DNA from: Neisseria weaveri
Lineage (GTDB): Bacteria > Pseudomonadota > Gammaproteobacteria > Burkholderiales > Neisseriaceae
Reading direction: 5' to 3'
Length of the DNA stretch: 64,000 bases
NCBI RefSeq assembly: GCF_900638685.1
Contig: NZ_LR134533.1
Location: 1,922,001-1,986,000 of the forward strand
Shown: positions 17,544 to 25,469 of the stretch, in pieces
Layout of the letters: the number at the start of each line of letters is the position of its first letter
How positions within the stretch are numbered: the stretch's first letter is position 1
Notes under the pieces: model-generated
What the model saw: the letters and a program-made list of their open reading frames with translations, nothing else
What the model was told of the DNA's origin: nothing
Database searches by the model: none
Position numbers and translations under genes: made by a program

Positions 17544-19553
17544 TTATAAAGACCACAGGTTTTTTTTGCTGCTGGCCAATGCCGCCAAGTTTGCGAGTTT
17601 GCTGCGGCCTTCATCTTTGCTGACCAGCGGTTCGCCGCCTTTCCTGCCGAGTATGCGCAAGTCTTCCTGCGGCATTTCGTCGATAAAGCGGCTCGGTTCG
17701 GGAAACTGCCACGTGCCTTGTTTTTTGCGTTTGATGCAGTGGGTGAGCGTGAGCTGTTTTTTGGCGCGGGTAATGCCGACATACATCAGGCGGCGTTCTT
17801 CTTCCAGGTTGCCTTCCTCGACGCTGTCGCCGTGCGGAAACAGGCCTTCTTCGCAACCGACCAGAAAAACAAACGGATATTCCAAGCCTTTGGACGCGTG
17901 CAGGGTGGACATTTTTACTGCGTCGGATTCTTCGTCTTCACGTCCTTCCAGCAAGGTCATCAAGGCGATGGTTTGGGCGATTTCGATGATGTTTTTGCCG
18001 TCTTCTTCGCCTTTTTTGGCCAGCCAGCCTGCCAAATCCTGTACGTTGCGCCATTTGATTTCGCCGGCCTTGCCTTCTTCGCTGTTGAGCAAGTGGGTTT
18101 CATAACCGATTTCGTCGAGCAGTTCCTGTATCAGCTCTCCGGCCGCCTGATGTTCGGCCTGCCGGCGGTAGCGTTCCATCATATACATAAACTGCTGCAC
18201 GGCTTCGCGGTTTTGGCCGCCCAATCCGGCCAGTGCGTCCATTTTGAGTGCGGTTTCATATAAGCTGCCGCCGTGTTGGTGGGCGTAAGCGTTCAGACGG
18301 CCTAAAGTGGCTTCGCCGATACCGCGTTTCGGCGTGGTGGCGGCGCGTAAAAAAGCAGGGTCGTCTTCGGGATTGGCGATCAGGCGGATGTACGCCAGAA
18401 TGTCTTTGATTTCGGATTTGTCGAAAAAGCTTTGTCCGCCGGAAAGTTGGTAAGGAATACGGGCGGCACGCAAGGCTTCTTCAAACAGACGCGCTTGGTG
18501 GTTGCCGCGGTAGAGAACGGCAAAATCGGCATAACGGATTTTGCCTTCGCCGACGATTTTCTGTTTGGCGATTTCGTTTACTACCCATTCGGCTTCATGT
18601 TGTTCGCTTTGGCAGGCGATGACCCGGATTTCGTCTCCCAAACCGTATTGCGACCACAATGTTTTCGGGAACAGCTTGGGATTGTTGGCAATAACTTGGT
18701 TGGCTACTTTCAGAATCCGGGCGGTGGAGCGGTAGTTCTGCTCAAGCTTGATGATTTTCAGCTGCGGATAATCGGCTTGCAGCAGGCGCAGGTTTTCCAT
18801 ATCCGCACCGCGCCAGGCGTAGATGGATTGGTCGTCGTCGCCGACGGCGGTAAACATGCCTTCCGCTCCCGTTATCAGACGCATCAGCGTGTATTGGCAG
18901 GTATTGGTGTCTTGGCACTCGTCCACCAGCAGATAGCGGAAGCGTTTTTGCCATTTTTGCCGGATTTCGCCGTTCTGCTTAAGTAAAACGGCCGGCAGAC
19001 GGATAAGGTCGTCGAAATCGACGGCTTGGTAGCTTTCCAGCGTGGCTTGATAGCTTGCGTAAACCAGTGCGGTTTGGCGTTCCCATTCGTTGGAGGCCGT
19101 CTGAATGGCTTCTTCCGGCGTTTTCAGACCGTTTTTCCATAAGGAAATCTGGTGTTGCGCTTTAAATACCGCTTCGCGGCTGCTGCTGCCGAGCAGTTCG
19201 CCGAGGATTTTGCCGCTGTCGGTACCGTCGAGAATGGAAAAGTTTTTCTTGTAGCCGATGTTCGGTGCTTCTTCGCGCAGCATTTTCATGCCGAGCGAAT
19301 GAAATGTACAGACGGTCAGACCGCGCGTCTGTTTTTTGCTGAGCATGCCGGCAATGCGTTCCTGCATTTCTTTGGCGGCTTTATTGGTGAACGTGATGGC
19401 GGCGATGGTGTGCGGCGCATAACCTGCTTCCGTGATCATGTAAGCGATTTTTTCGGTAATCACACGGGTCTTGCCGCTGCCTGCGCCGGCCAATACGAAT
19501 AAAGGGCCGCCCAGATAGCGGACGGCTTCTTGCTGTTGGGGATTGAGTTTCAT
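17544..19553 (-). CDS. rep: ATP-dependent DNA helicase Rep
   Basis: A 669-aa superfamily 1A 3'-5' helicase. Motif I AGAGSGKT is at residues 22-29. Motif Ia is AITFTNKAAKEM, motif II LVDECQDTN near 209, motif III VGDDDQSIYAWRGAD, motif IV LEQNYRST, motif V STLHASKGLEYPFVFLVG and motif VI EERRLMYVGITRAKK. Length and the lack of a long C-terminal extension favour Rep over UvrD or PcrA. It clears proteins ahead of replication forks. An in-frame DUS core lies near 18295 (LGRLN). It is convergent with comA. Confidence 0.92.
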   Translation of the reverse strand: MKLNPQQQEAVRYLGGPLFVLAGAGSGKTRVITEKIAYMITEAGYAPHTIAAITFTNKAAKEMQERIAGMLSKKQTRGLTVCTFHSLGMKMLREEAPNIGYKKNFSILDGTDSGKILGELLGSSSREAVFKAQHQISLWKNGLKTPEEAIQTASNEWERQTALVYASYQATLESYQAVDFDDLIRLPAVLLKQNGEIRQKWQKRFRYLLVDECQDTNTCQYTLMRLITGAEGMFTAVGDDDQSIYAWRGADMENLRLLQADYPQLKIIKLEQNYRSTARILKVANQVIANNPKLFPKTLWSQYGLGDEIRVIACQSEQHEAEWVVNEIAKQKIVGEGKIRYADFAVLYRGNHQARLFEEALRAARIPYQLSGGQSFFDKSEIKDILAYIRLIANPEDDPAFLRAATTPKRGIGEATLGRLNAYAHQHGGSLYETALKMDALAGLGGQNREAVQQFMYMMERYRRQAEHQAAGELIQELLDEIGYETHLLNSEEGKAGEIKWRNVQDLAGWLAKKGEEDGKNIIEIAQTIALMTLLEGREDEESDAVKMSTLHASKGLEYPFVFLVGCEEGLFPHGDSVEEGNLEEERRLMYVGITRAKKQLTLTHCIKRKKQGTWQFPEPSRFIDEMPQEDLRILGRKGGEPLVSKDEGRSKLANLAALASSKKNLWSL

Positions 19554-19736
19554 ACGCCTTGAAAAATAGAGGCAAAAATAATCGGGAATGCCGATAGTGT
19601 ATCAGTTTGAAAAACAGACGTGGCTGTTTGTGCTGCAAATATCCAGATTTTCTCTTGTCGTCGTTTCGGCAGGGTAAAACGGAGCGCCGTGCCGATTGGT
19701 GAAAAGCATTTCAGACGGCTTCGATTTTCAGTACAA

Positions 19737-19748
19737 TGCCGTCTGAAA
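19737..19748 (+). repeat. AT-dialect DUS
   Basis: ATGCCGTCTGAA between rep and the 19769 gene. A nearby opposite copy (TTCAGACGGCTT at about 19710) could pair weakly with it. Confidence 0.75.
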
Positions 19749-19768
19749 AACGACACTAAGGAAAGAGC

Positions 19769-20128
19769 ATGTATTTTGTCGACCGCACCGCTGTGGTATT
19801 GAAGCCGACAGCCGTATTTTTGAAATGGTTGAAATCCGCCGACGAGGATATGCCGGACATCACTTTGGAGCAGATCCGCAGCAACTGTTCGGTATTTTTG
19901 GTGCCGCAGTTTGACGAGCCGGAAGCGGTGATCAGCTATTTTGACGACCGTTACCAAGAAATTTTCGAGGCGGAAATCAGCAGTTGGGATATTCCGAAAA
20001 ACAAATGGCCGCAAGATATGGGGCTAAAAGCGTTTTGGGAATATTTCGAAGTGGAAATCCACGAAATGGTTTTGGATATGGAAGAAGCGGAGATGAGCGT
20101 TTCTCCCGTTTTCGACAACATGATGTAA
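19769..20128 (+). CDS. Conserved acidic hypothetical protein
   Basis: A 119-aa, strongly acidic soluble protein beginning MYFVDRTAVVLKPTAVFLKW. It contains DEPEAVISYFDDRYQEIFEAEI and WPQDMGLKAFWEYFEVEIHEMVLDMEEAE. I do not recognise a characterised family. No signal peptide or membrane segment is seen. A Shine-Dalgarno AAGGAAAGAG precedes the ATG, and coding quality looks genuine. It is followed after 3 bp by another small gene on the same strand, so the two are probably translated from one mRNA. Confidence 0.75.
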   Translation: MYFVDRTAVVLKPTAVFLKWLKSADEDMPDITLEQIRSNCSVFLVPQFDEPEAVISYFDDRYQEIFEAEISSWDIPKNKWPQDMGLKAFWEYFEVEIHEMVLDMEEAEMSVSPVFDNMM

Positions 20129-20131
20129 GCC

Positions 20132-20554
20132 ATGCGGGCTTTTCAGACGGCCTTAATGCCTTCGAAAACGGCTTTGATGGCGGTGCATATCCTGCATTTG
20201 GCTGCTGTTGCCGCCGCAGCCGTTTATTTTTACGGTTGGATGTGTTGGCTCGGCACGGCCGGTTTCACCGCCGGTTGGCTGTGGGCGGTGAAACGGCATC
20301 GGTTGGCGCACGACCGTGCCGTACATAAAATCACCGTCAGCCGGCAAGGGCAGGCCGCCGTGTTTTATGCCGCCGACCAGATGGCGTTTGAAGCCGTGTT
20401 GTTGGAAGACAGTGTGGTTTTGCCTTATGCAATGTTTCTGCATTGGGACGCGGGCGACCGGAAGATATGGCATTATGTGCTGCCGGATATGACCGACCGC
20501 GAATCCTACCGCCGTTTGCTGGTGTGGGCGCGTTGGGGACAATCTGCCGTATGA
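20132..20554 (+). CDS. Small membrane protein, possibly YgfX/CptA-like
   Basis: A 140-aa protein with two adjacent hydrophobic segments near residues 15-35 and 40-52. A cytoplasmic-looking domain follows (HKITVSRQGQAAVFYAADQMAFEAVLLEDSVVLPYAMFLHW...RESYRRLLVWARWGQ). The layout resembles YgfX (hairpin of two helices plus a short domain ending in an RLLVWLRW-like motif), but that assignment is tentative. Start is uncertain: ATG 20132 reads through an in-frame DUS (FQTAL), while ATG 20156 or 20177 would exclude it. The stop lies just before DUS array 1. Confidence 0.65.
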   Translation: MRAFQTALMPSKTALMAVHILHLAAVAAAAVYFYGWMCWLGTAGFTAGWLWAVKRHRLAHDRAVHKITVSRQGQAAVFYAADQMAFEAVLLEDSVVLPYAMFLHWDAGDRKIWHYVLPDMTDRESYRRLLVWARWGQSAV

Positions 20555-20560
20555 AATTTA

Positions 20561-20810
20561 AGGCCGTCTGAAAATTAAGGCCGTCTGAAAATTAAGGCCG
20601 TCTGAAAATTAAGGCCGTCTGAAAATTAAGGCCGTCTGAAAATTAAGGCCGTCTGAAAATTAAGGCCGTCTGAAAATTAAGGCCGTATGAAATTTAAGGC
20701 CGTCTGAAAATTAAGGCCGTCTGAAAATTAAGGCCGTCTGAAAATTAAGGCCGTCTGAAAAATTAAGGCCGTCTGAAATTTAAAGGCCGTCTGAAAATAT
20801 TCAGACGGCC
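20561..20810 (+). repeat. Tandem DUS array 1: 14 direct copies of a 17-bp unit plus one inverted copy
   Basis: Unit GGCCGTCTGAAAATTAA is repeated head to tail, with GCCGTCTGAA cores starting at 20563, 20580, 20597 and so on to 20786. Copy 8 (20682) carries GCCGTATGAA. The last two spacings are 18 bp because of single-base insertions. The only opposite-strand core is at 20800-20809 and forms a hairpin with the last direct copy. Every intact unit holds the complete AG-DUS 12-mer. The array lies directly between the 20132 gene and folC, 51 bp before the folC ATG. Confidence 0.97.
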
Positions 20811-20861
20811 TGCCGAATGCCGAAGTTATATTTAAATTTACGCTTGAGTTGAATACCGAAT

Positions 20862-22154
20862 ATGAAAACACTTGACGATTGGTTGTCTCATCTGGAAACC
20901 GCACACAGCGCCGGTTTGATTGACATGGGTTTGTCGCGCGTCGGCGAAGTGAAAACGCGCATGGGTTTGGTGCCGCAATGCCCGGTGATTGTGGTGGCGG
21001 GAACCAACGGCAAAGGTTCGGTATGCGCTTTTTTGTCGCATATTTATTCGCAGGCAGGCTATAAAACCGGCACGCTGACCAGCCCGCACCTGTTGCGTTT
21101 CAACGAACGGATTGCCGTCAATACCGAGCCGGTATCGGATGAGGCCATTACGGCTTCGTTCGAGCGTATCGAAGCGGCGCGCGGTGATATTTCGCTGACT
21201 TATTTCGAATTCAATACCTTGGCTGCGGTTGATGTGTTTATGCGCGAAAAAGTCGACGTGATGATTTTGGAAGTCGGCTTGGGCGGCCGTTTGGACGCGG
21301 TGAATATTTTTGACGCGGATTGTGCGGTGGTGACGTCTGTCGATCTGGATCATCAGGCGTTTTTGGGAGACAACATCGAAGCGGTGGCTTATGAAAAAGC
21401 AGGGGTGTTCCGCCCGTTTAAACCTGCGGTTTGCGGCCAGAATCCGCCGCCCGAGTCGCTGAAAAAGCATGCCGAAGACATTCAGGCGGATTTGTTGTTG
21501 ATTAAAGACGATTTCAGCCTGACCAAGCTGGAGCAGCAGCAATGGTCGTTCTATTTCCATCCGCAAGAAGCGGTATCGCATTTTGCCGAAGGGTTCAAAC
21601 GCAACCGCAATGCGCTGCCGATTCCCGCTTTGCGCGGCAGCTACCAATTGGGCAATGCGGCTTGTGCTTTGGCGGTGTTGGAATGTATGAATGCGGTTTT
21701 GCCGGTGGACATCGGCGCAATCAAGCGCGGTTTGCTGCTGGTCAATAATCCCGGCCGTTTCCAAGTATTGCCCGGCCGTCCGCTGGTGATTTTGGATGTC
21801 GGCCACAATCCGCATGCAGCCCGTGCGTTGCGCCAAAGTCTGATTGCATTGCCGTTTGCCGAAAAACGGATTGCCGTATTCAGTATTTTGGCCGACAAGG
21901 ATATAGACGGCGTGTTGGAAACCGTGAAAGACCAATTTGACGAATGGTATATCGCACCGCTGCACCTGCCGCGCGGCATGAGTGTGGAAGCGTTGAAAAA
22001 CAAGCTGGCGGAGCATGATATTGCCGACAATGTCAAAGCATTTGAAAACATTCAGACGGCCTATCAGGCTGCTTTGGCGGTTGCAAAGGAAAATGATAGA
22101 ATTACCGTTTTCGGTTCATTTCATACCGTTGCCGAAGTGTCTGCAACGCTGTAA
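20862..22154 (+). CDS. folC: Bifunctional dihydrofolate synthase/folylpolyglutamate synthase FolC
   Basis: A 430-aa Mur-ligase-family enzyme that adds glutamate to dihydropteroate and to folates. The P-loop GTNGKGS is at residues 47-53. Also present are SPHLLRFNERIAVN, the VGLGGRLDAVN block near 141, and the C-terminal domain with VILDVGHNPHAARAL. Length is typical. It is the first gene of folC-tpc-cvpA-purF. Its promoter must lie within or beyond the DUS array or in the 50 bp after it; no convincing -35/-10 pair is visible there. Confidence 0.95.
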   Translation: MKTLDDWLSHLETAHSAGLIDMGLSRVGEVKTRMGLVPQCPVIVVAGTNGKGSVCAFLSHIYSQAGYKTGTLTSPHLLRFNERIAVNTEPVSDEAITASFERIEAARGDISLTYFEFNTLAAVDVFMREKVDVMILEVGLGGRLDAVNIFDADCAVVTSVDLDHQAFLGDNIEAVAYEKAGVFRPFKPAVCGQNPPPESLKKHAEDIQADLLLIKDDFSLTKLEQQQWSFYFHPQEAVSHFAEGFKRNRNALPIPALRGSYQLGNAACALAVLECMNAVLPVDIGAIKRGLLLVNNPGRFQVLPGRPLVILDVGHNPHAARALRQSLIALPFAEKRIAVFSILADKDIDGVLETVKDQFDEWYIAPLHLPRGMSVEALKNKLAEHDIADNVKAFENIQTAYQAALAVAKENDRITVFGSFHTVAEVSATL

Positions 22155-22166
22155 CAGGATTTCCAC

Positions 22167-23354
22167 ATGGCACATTACCGTCCATCATTAAACGAATATG
22201 AAAAGCTTAAACGGAAAAACCGCCGCCGCTTGGTCGGTGCTACGGTTATGGTGGTGTTTGCAGGCGGCCTGCTTGCCGCAGCGTTAAGCCGGAGTGACGG
22301 TGAAAACGCAGAGATAGCGGTTGAGCAGGCAGCCGGCCAGAAAACCGATGCAGTGCCTTCGGAATCTCCTGTTATCCAAATCAATGACCAGCAAGTGGCC
22401 GGAGCGGAAAAGCCGGCTGCCAATGAAAGTCCGAATACGGAAGTTCCGCAGCCGCAAGGCGGCAAGTTGAAGCAAACCGAGCTGGACAATCCTTTACTGA
22501 ATCCGGTTGAAGCGCAAACCGCTCCTTTGGCGGATTCCGAAGATTCTTTACATGATACGGCGGAAGCCGAGCCGGCCCAAACCGCCAAACCGGCAGTCAA
22601 ACAGCCCGAACCGGCGAAACAGGCGGAAGAGCCTGAAGCCGCGCCGCCCGTCGTCATTATCAACAACCGTGCCGATACACAGAAGCCGGTTCAGGCAGAC
22701 ACACCAACCGCAGAGCGTAAAAATATCAAACAAGCCGTTGCGCCGGCAGAAACCAAGAAAACAGTAGAAACGCCGGCAAAAACCGTTCAAAACGCCAAAC
22801 CGTCCGAAGCCAAACCGCAAGCAGATAAAGAGCGTTTGGAAGCGGAAAAACGCAAAGCCGAAGCAGACAAGCGTCAGGCCGAGCAGGAAGACGCACGCAA
22901 AAAAGAGCAGAAGCTGAAAGAACAGCAGGCTAAAGCGGAGGCGGAAAAACGCGCCGCAGAAGCCGCCAAAAAACAGGCGGAACAGGCCAAACAAGCCAAA
23001 AGCAGGCAAGACAAACAAGAATCCCAAAAGAAAAACGCACAAGATGTGCTGAACAACAAATCGGCAAAAGCGGTAGCCAAAGATCCGCAAGCGATTTTGG
23101 AAGGCAAAGCCCAGATTCAAAAGGGCAAAGCGATTATTCAGGCAGGCGCATACAGCAACCGCGAACAGGCCAAGCAGGTTCAGCAGCGTTTAGCCAATCT
23201 CGGTATCAGCGCCTACATCAGCGAAGCCGATACCAGTAAAGGCAAAGTTTACCGAGTGCGCACCGTTGCGTATCCCGACCGTCAGACGGCCAATAAGGCC
23301 TTGGGTCATATACGCCAACAAGGCATAGACGGCTTGGTGATAGGTCAGCAGTGA
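22167..23354 (+). CDS. tpc: SPOR-domain cell-envelope protein, Tpc (tetrapac)-like
   Basis: A 395-aa protein with a basic cytoplasmic N-terminus, one transmembrane segment (about 22-40) and a long Pro/Ala/Glu-rich linker (45-205). A Lys/Glu/Ala coiled-coil-like stretch (about 205-295) follows, then a C-terminal SPOR domain (about 318-393: IIQAGAYSNREQAKQVQQRLANLG...). SPOR domains bind denuded septal peptidoglycan, so it probably acts at division sites, as FtsN/DedD do. The position between folC and cvpA matches the gonococcal tetrapac locus, linked in the literature to cell separation and transformation competence. The gene name rests on this context and architecture. It starts 12 bp after folC. 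Confidence 0.82.
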   Translation: MAHYRPSLNEYEKLKRKNRRRLVGATVMVVFAGGLLAAALSRSDGENAEIAVEQAAGQKTDAVPSESPVIQINDQQVAGAEKPAANESPNTEVPQPQGGKLKQTELDNPLLNPVEAQTAPLADSEDSLHDTAEAEPAQTAKPAVKQPEPAKQAEEPEAAPPVVIINNRADTQKPVQADTPTAERKNIKQAVAPAETKKTVETPAKTVQNAKPSEAKPQADKERLEAEKRKAEADKRQAEQEDARKKEQKLKEQQAKAEAEKRAAEAAKKQAEQAKQAKSRQDKQESQKKNAQDVLNNKSAKAVAKDPQAILEGKAQIQKGKAIIQAGAYSNREQAKQVQQRLANLGISAYISEADTSKGKVYRVRTVAYPDRQTANKALGHIRQQGIDGLVIGQQ

Positions 23355-23851
23355 TGGCGGTGTTCGATATTGTGGCTTTACTGGTGGTGGCCGTTTGCGT
23401 TGTGATTTCGCTGGTGCGCGGTGCCGTTGCCGAAATTGCCGCTTTTTTCAGGTGGATTGCCGCATTTGTGGCGGCCAAAGTGTTTGCCGCTCCTTTTGCC
23501 GAAATCGCTTTCCATTCGGTCGAACCGCGCCAATTGGGCGTGGTTTTGGCTTTTATCGCCGTATTTTTTGCCGCATGGCTGATACAGCATTTTTTAATCG
23601 GTTTGCTGACGGCAGCGGTTTCCGCCGTCGGTTTGGGCGGTGTCAACCGTTTGTTGGGCGGCCTGTTCGGTGCCGCAAAAGGCGTATTGTTGGTCACTTT
23701 GGCCGTGTTGGTGTGTTCGTTTACCGATTTGCCGCAAACCGAAGGTTGGCGTTTGTCGGTCAGCGCGCCGTATTTTGAGGCATTGGCCGCAATGGCCGTG
23801 CCGTATCTTCCTCCGGTGGTTGCCGAGCAGATACAGAATCCTTTGCTTTAA
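23354..23851 (+). CDS. cvpA: CvpA family membrane protein
   Basis: A 165-aa protein with four transmembrane segments, matching the CvpA/colicin V production family (FDIVALLVVAVCVVISLVRGAVAEI near the start; GGVNRLLGGLFGAAKGVL in the third quarter). cvpA upstream of purF is the classic gamma- and betaproteobacterial arrangement. Its function in purine operons is unclear; it has been linked to colicin secretion and bile or envelope stress. The ATG overlaps the tpc stop codon as TGATG, indicating translational coupling; an in-frame GTG at 23351 is less likely. Confidence 0.9.
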   Translation: MAVFDIVALLVVAVCVVISLVRGAVAEIAAFFRWIAAFVAAKVFAAPFAEIAFHSVEPRQLGVVLAFIAVFFAAWLIQHFLIGLLTAAVSAVGLGGVNRLLGGLFGAAKGVLLVTLAVLVCSFTDLPQTEGWRLSVSAPYFEALAAMAVPYLPPVVAEQIQNPLL

Positions 23852-23870
23852 TTTTTGGAGAAGTCGATAA

Positions 23871-25412
23871 ATGTGTGGTGTATTAGGTTTAGTCAGTCAT
23901 CAGCCTGTGAACCAAAGTCTGTATGACGGCCTGCAGATGCTGCAGCATCGGGGTCAGGATGCCGCAGGCATTGTTACGGCGGCAGGCAATATGTTTCATA
24001 TGCACAAAGGCAAAGGGATGGTTCGCGATGTTTTCCGAACCCGCAATATGCGCGACCTTGTCGGTAATGCCGGTATCGCGCACGTCCGCTATCCCACCGC
24101 AGGCAATGCCGGCAGCAGCGCGGAAGCACAACCGTTTTATGTCAGCTCGCCGTTCGGTATCGTTTTGGCGCACAACGGCAATCTCACCAATACCGAAGAG
24201 CTGTATGCCAATGTTTGCCACAAACATCTGCGCCACATCAACACCCGTTCCGATTCGGAAGTGCTGTTAAACGTGTTTGCCCACGAATTGCGCAAAGAAA
24301 TCAGCAATTCCGGTTCGGTCAATTTAAGCGTAGACAATATTTTCAATGCCGTTACCCAGCTGCACAAGCAAGTGCGCGGCGCATACGGTGTTGTCGCGCT
24401 GATTGCCGGCTACGGCATGGTGGCATTCCGCGACCCGTTCGGTATCCGCCCATTGTCTTTAGGAAAGCATATTGACGAAAACGGCAAAAAGTCTTATGCC
24501 GTCGCTTCCGAATCCGTTGCTTTCAACAGCTTGGAATTCGATTTGGAACGCGATATTGCCCCGGGCGAAGCCGTTTTCGTTACTTTTGACGGACAATTCT
24601 TCTCACGCCAATGTGCCGAATCGCCGAAATTAAGCCCCTGCCTGTTTGAATACGTTTATTTCGCCCGTCCCGACTCCGTGATCGACGGCGTTTCCGTTTA
24701 CCAATCACGCGTTAACATGGGCGTATCGCTGGCGGAAAAAGTGAAACAGGAATTGCCCGTTGACGACATCGACGTCGTCATGCCCATTCCCGATACCAGC
24801 CGCCCCAGCGCAATGGAGTTGGCACACCACTTAGGCAAACCTTACCGCGAAGGCCTGATCAAAAACCGCTACATCGGCCGCACCTTCATCATGCCCGGCC
24901 AAGCCACGCGTAAAAAATCAGTGCGCCAAAAACTCAGCCCGATGGAATCCGAATTCAAAGGAAAAAGCGTTTTATTGGTGGACGACTCCATCGTACGCGG
25001 CACTACCAGCCGGGAAATCGTCGAAATGGTACGCTCGGCCGGCGCGCGTAAAGTCTATATCGCCTCCGCCGCCCCCGAAGTCCGGTTCCCGAACGTGTAC
25101 GGCATCGACATGCCGACCCGCGAAGAATTGATTGCCAACGGCCGAACCGCCGTCCAAGTAGCCGAAGAAATCGGCGCCGACGGCTGCGTATTCCAAGATT
25201 TGCAGGAGCTGAAACGCGTTGTCCGCGTGTTGAATCCCGCCATCGAATCCTTCGACGATTCCTGTTTCAGCGGAGAATATCCGACCGGAGACATCGACGA
25301 AGCCTATTTGCAGCGGCTCTCTTCCGGCAAATCCTCCTCCGCCGCTGCGCAGGTTCAGGCAGGGCAGATGGAACACAGCATCCGCATCAGCGATTCCGAT
25401 GAAGAGGAATAA
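23871..25412 (+). CDS. purF: Amidophosphoribosyltransferase PurF
   Basis: A 513-aa protein catalysing the first committed step of purine synthesis, PRPP plus glutamine to phosphoribosylamine. Cys2 after the initiator Met is the Ntn-glutaminase nucleophile (MCGVLGLVS). HRGQDAAGI and the AHNGNLTN block follow. The PRPP-binding motif LLVDDSIVRGTTSREI is near residue 366. No propeptide is present, as in the E. coli type. It is the last gene of the operon; its terminator hairpin is fused to DUS array 2. Confidence 0.96.
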   Translation: MCGVLGLVSHQPVNQSLYDGLQMLQHRGQDAAGIVTAAGNMFHMHKGKGMVRDVFRTRNMRDLVGNAGIAHVRYPTAGNAGSSAEAQPFYVSSPFGIVLAHNGNLTNTEELYANVCHKHLRHINTRSDSEVLLNVFAHELRKEISNSGSVNLSVDNIFNAVTQLHKQVRGAYGVVALIAGYGMVAFRDPFGIRPLSLGKHIDENGKKSYAVASESVAFNSLEFDLERDIAPGEAVFVTFDGQFFSRQCAESPKLSPCLFEYVYFARPDSVIDGVSVYQSRVNMGVSLAEKVKQELPVDDIDVVMPIPDTSRPSAMELAHHLGKPYREGLIKNRYIGRTFIMPGQATRKKSVRQKLSPMESEFKGKSVLLVDDSIVRGTTSREIVEMVRSAGARKVYIASAAPEVRFPNVYGIDMPTREELIANGRTAVQVAEEIGADGCVFQDLQELKRVVRVLNPAIESFDDSCFSGEYPTGDIDEAYLQRLSSGKSSSAAAQVQAGQMEHSIRISDSDEEE

Positions 25413-25432
25413 ACCGGGTCCGGCATAAACAA

Positions 25433-25469
25433 AGGCCGTCTGAAAACCAATCGGGTTTTCAGACGGCCT
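25433..25469 (+). terminator. DUS-pair terminator of purF, first element of array 2
   Basis: AG-DUS 25433-25444 and inverse 25458-25469; the intervening AACC/GGTT extends the stem. The right arm is copy 1 of the tandem array. Confidence 0.75.

Noticed and set aside
20838..22016. Minus-strand 392-codon reading frame opposite folC
   Set aside because: Same reasoning: no family motifs, and folC is complete on the plus strand.
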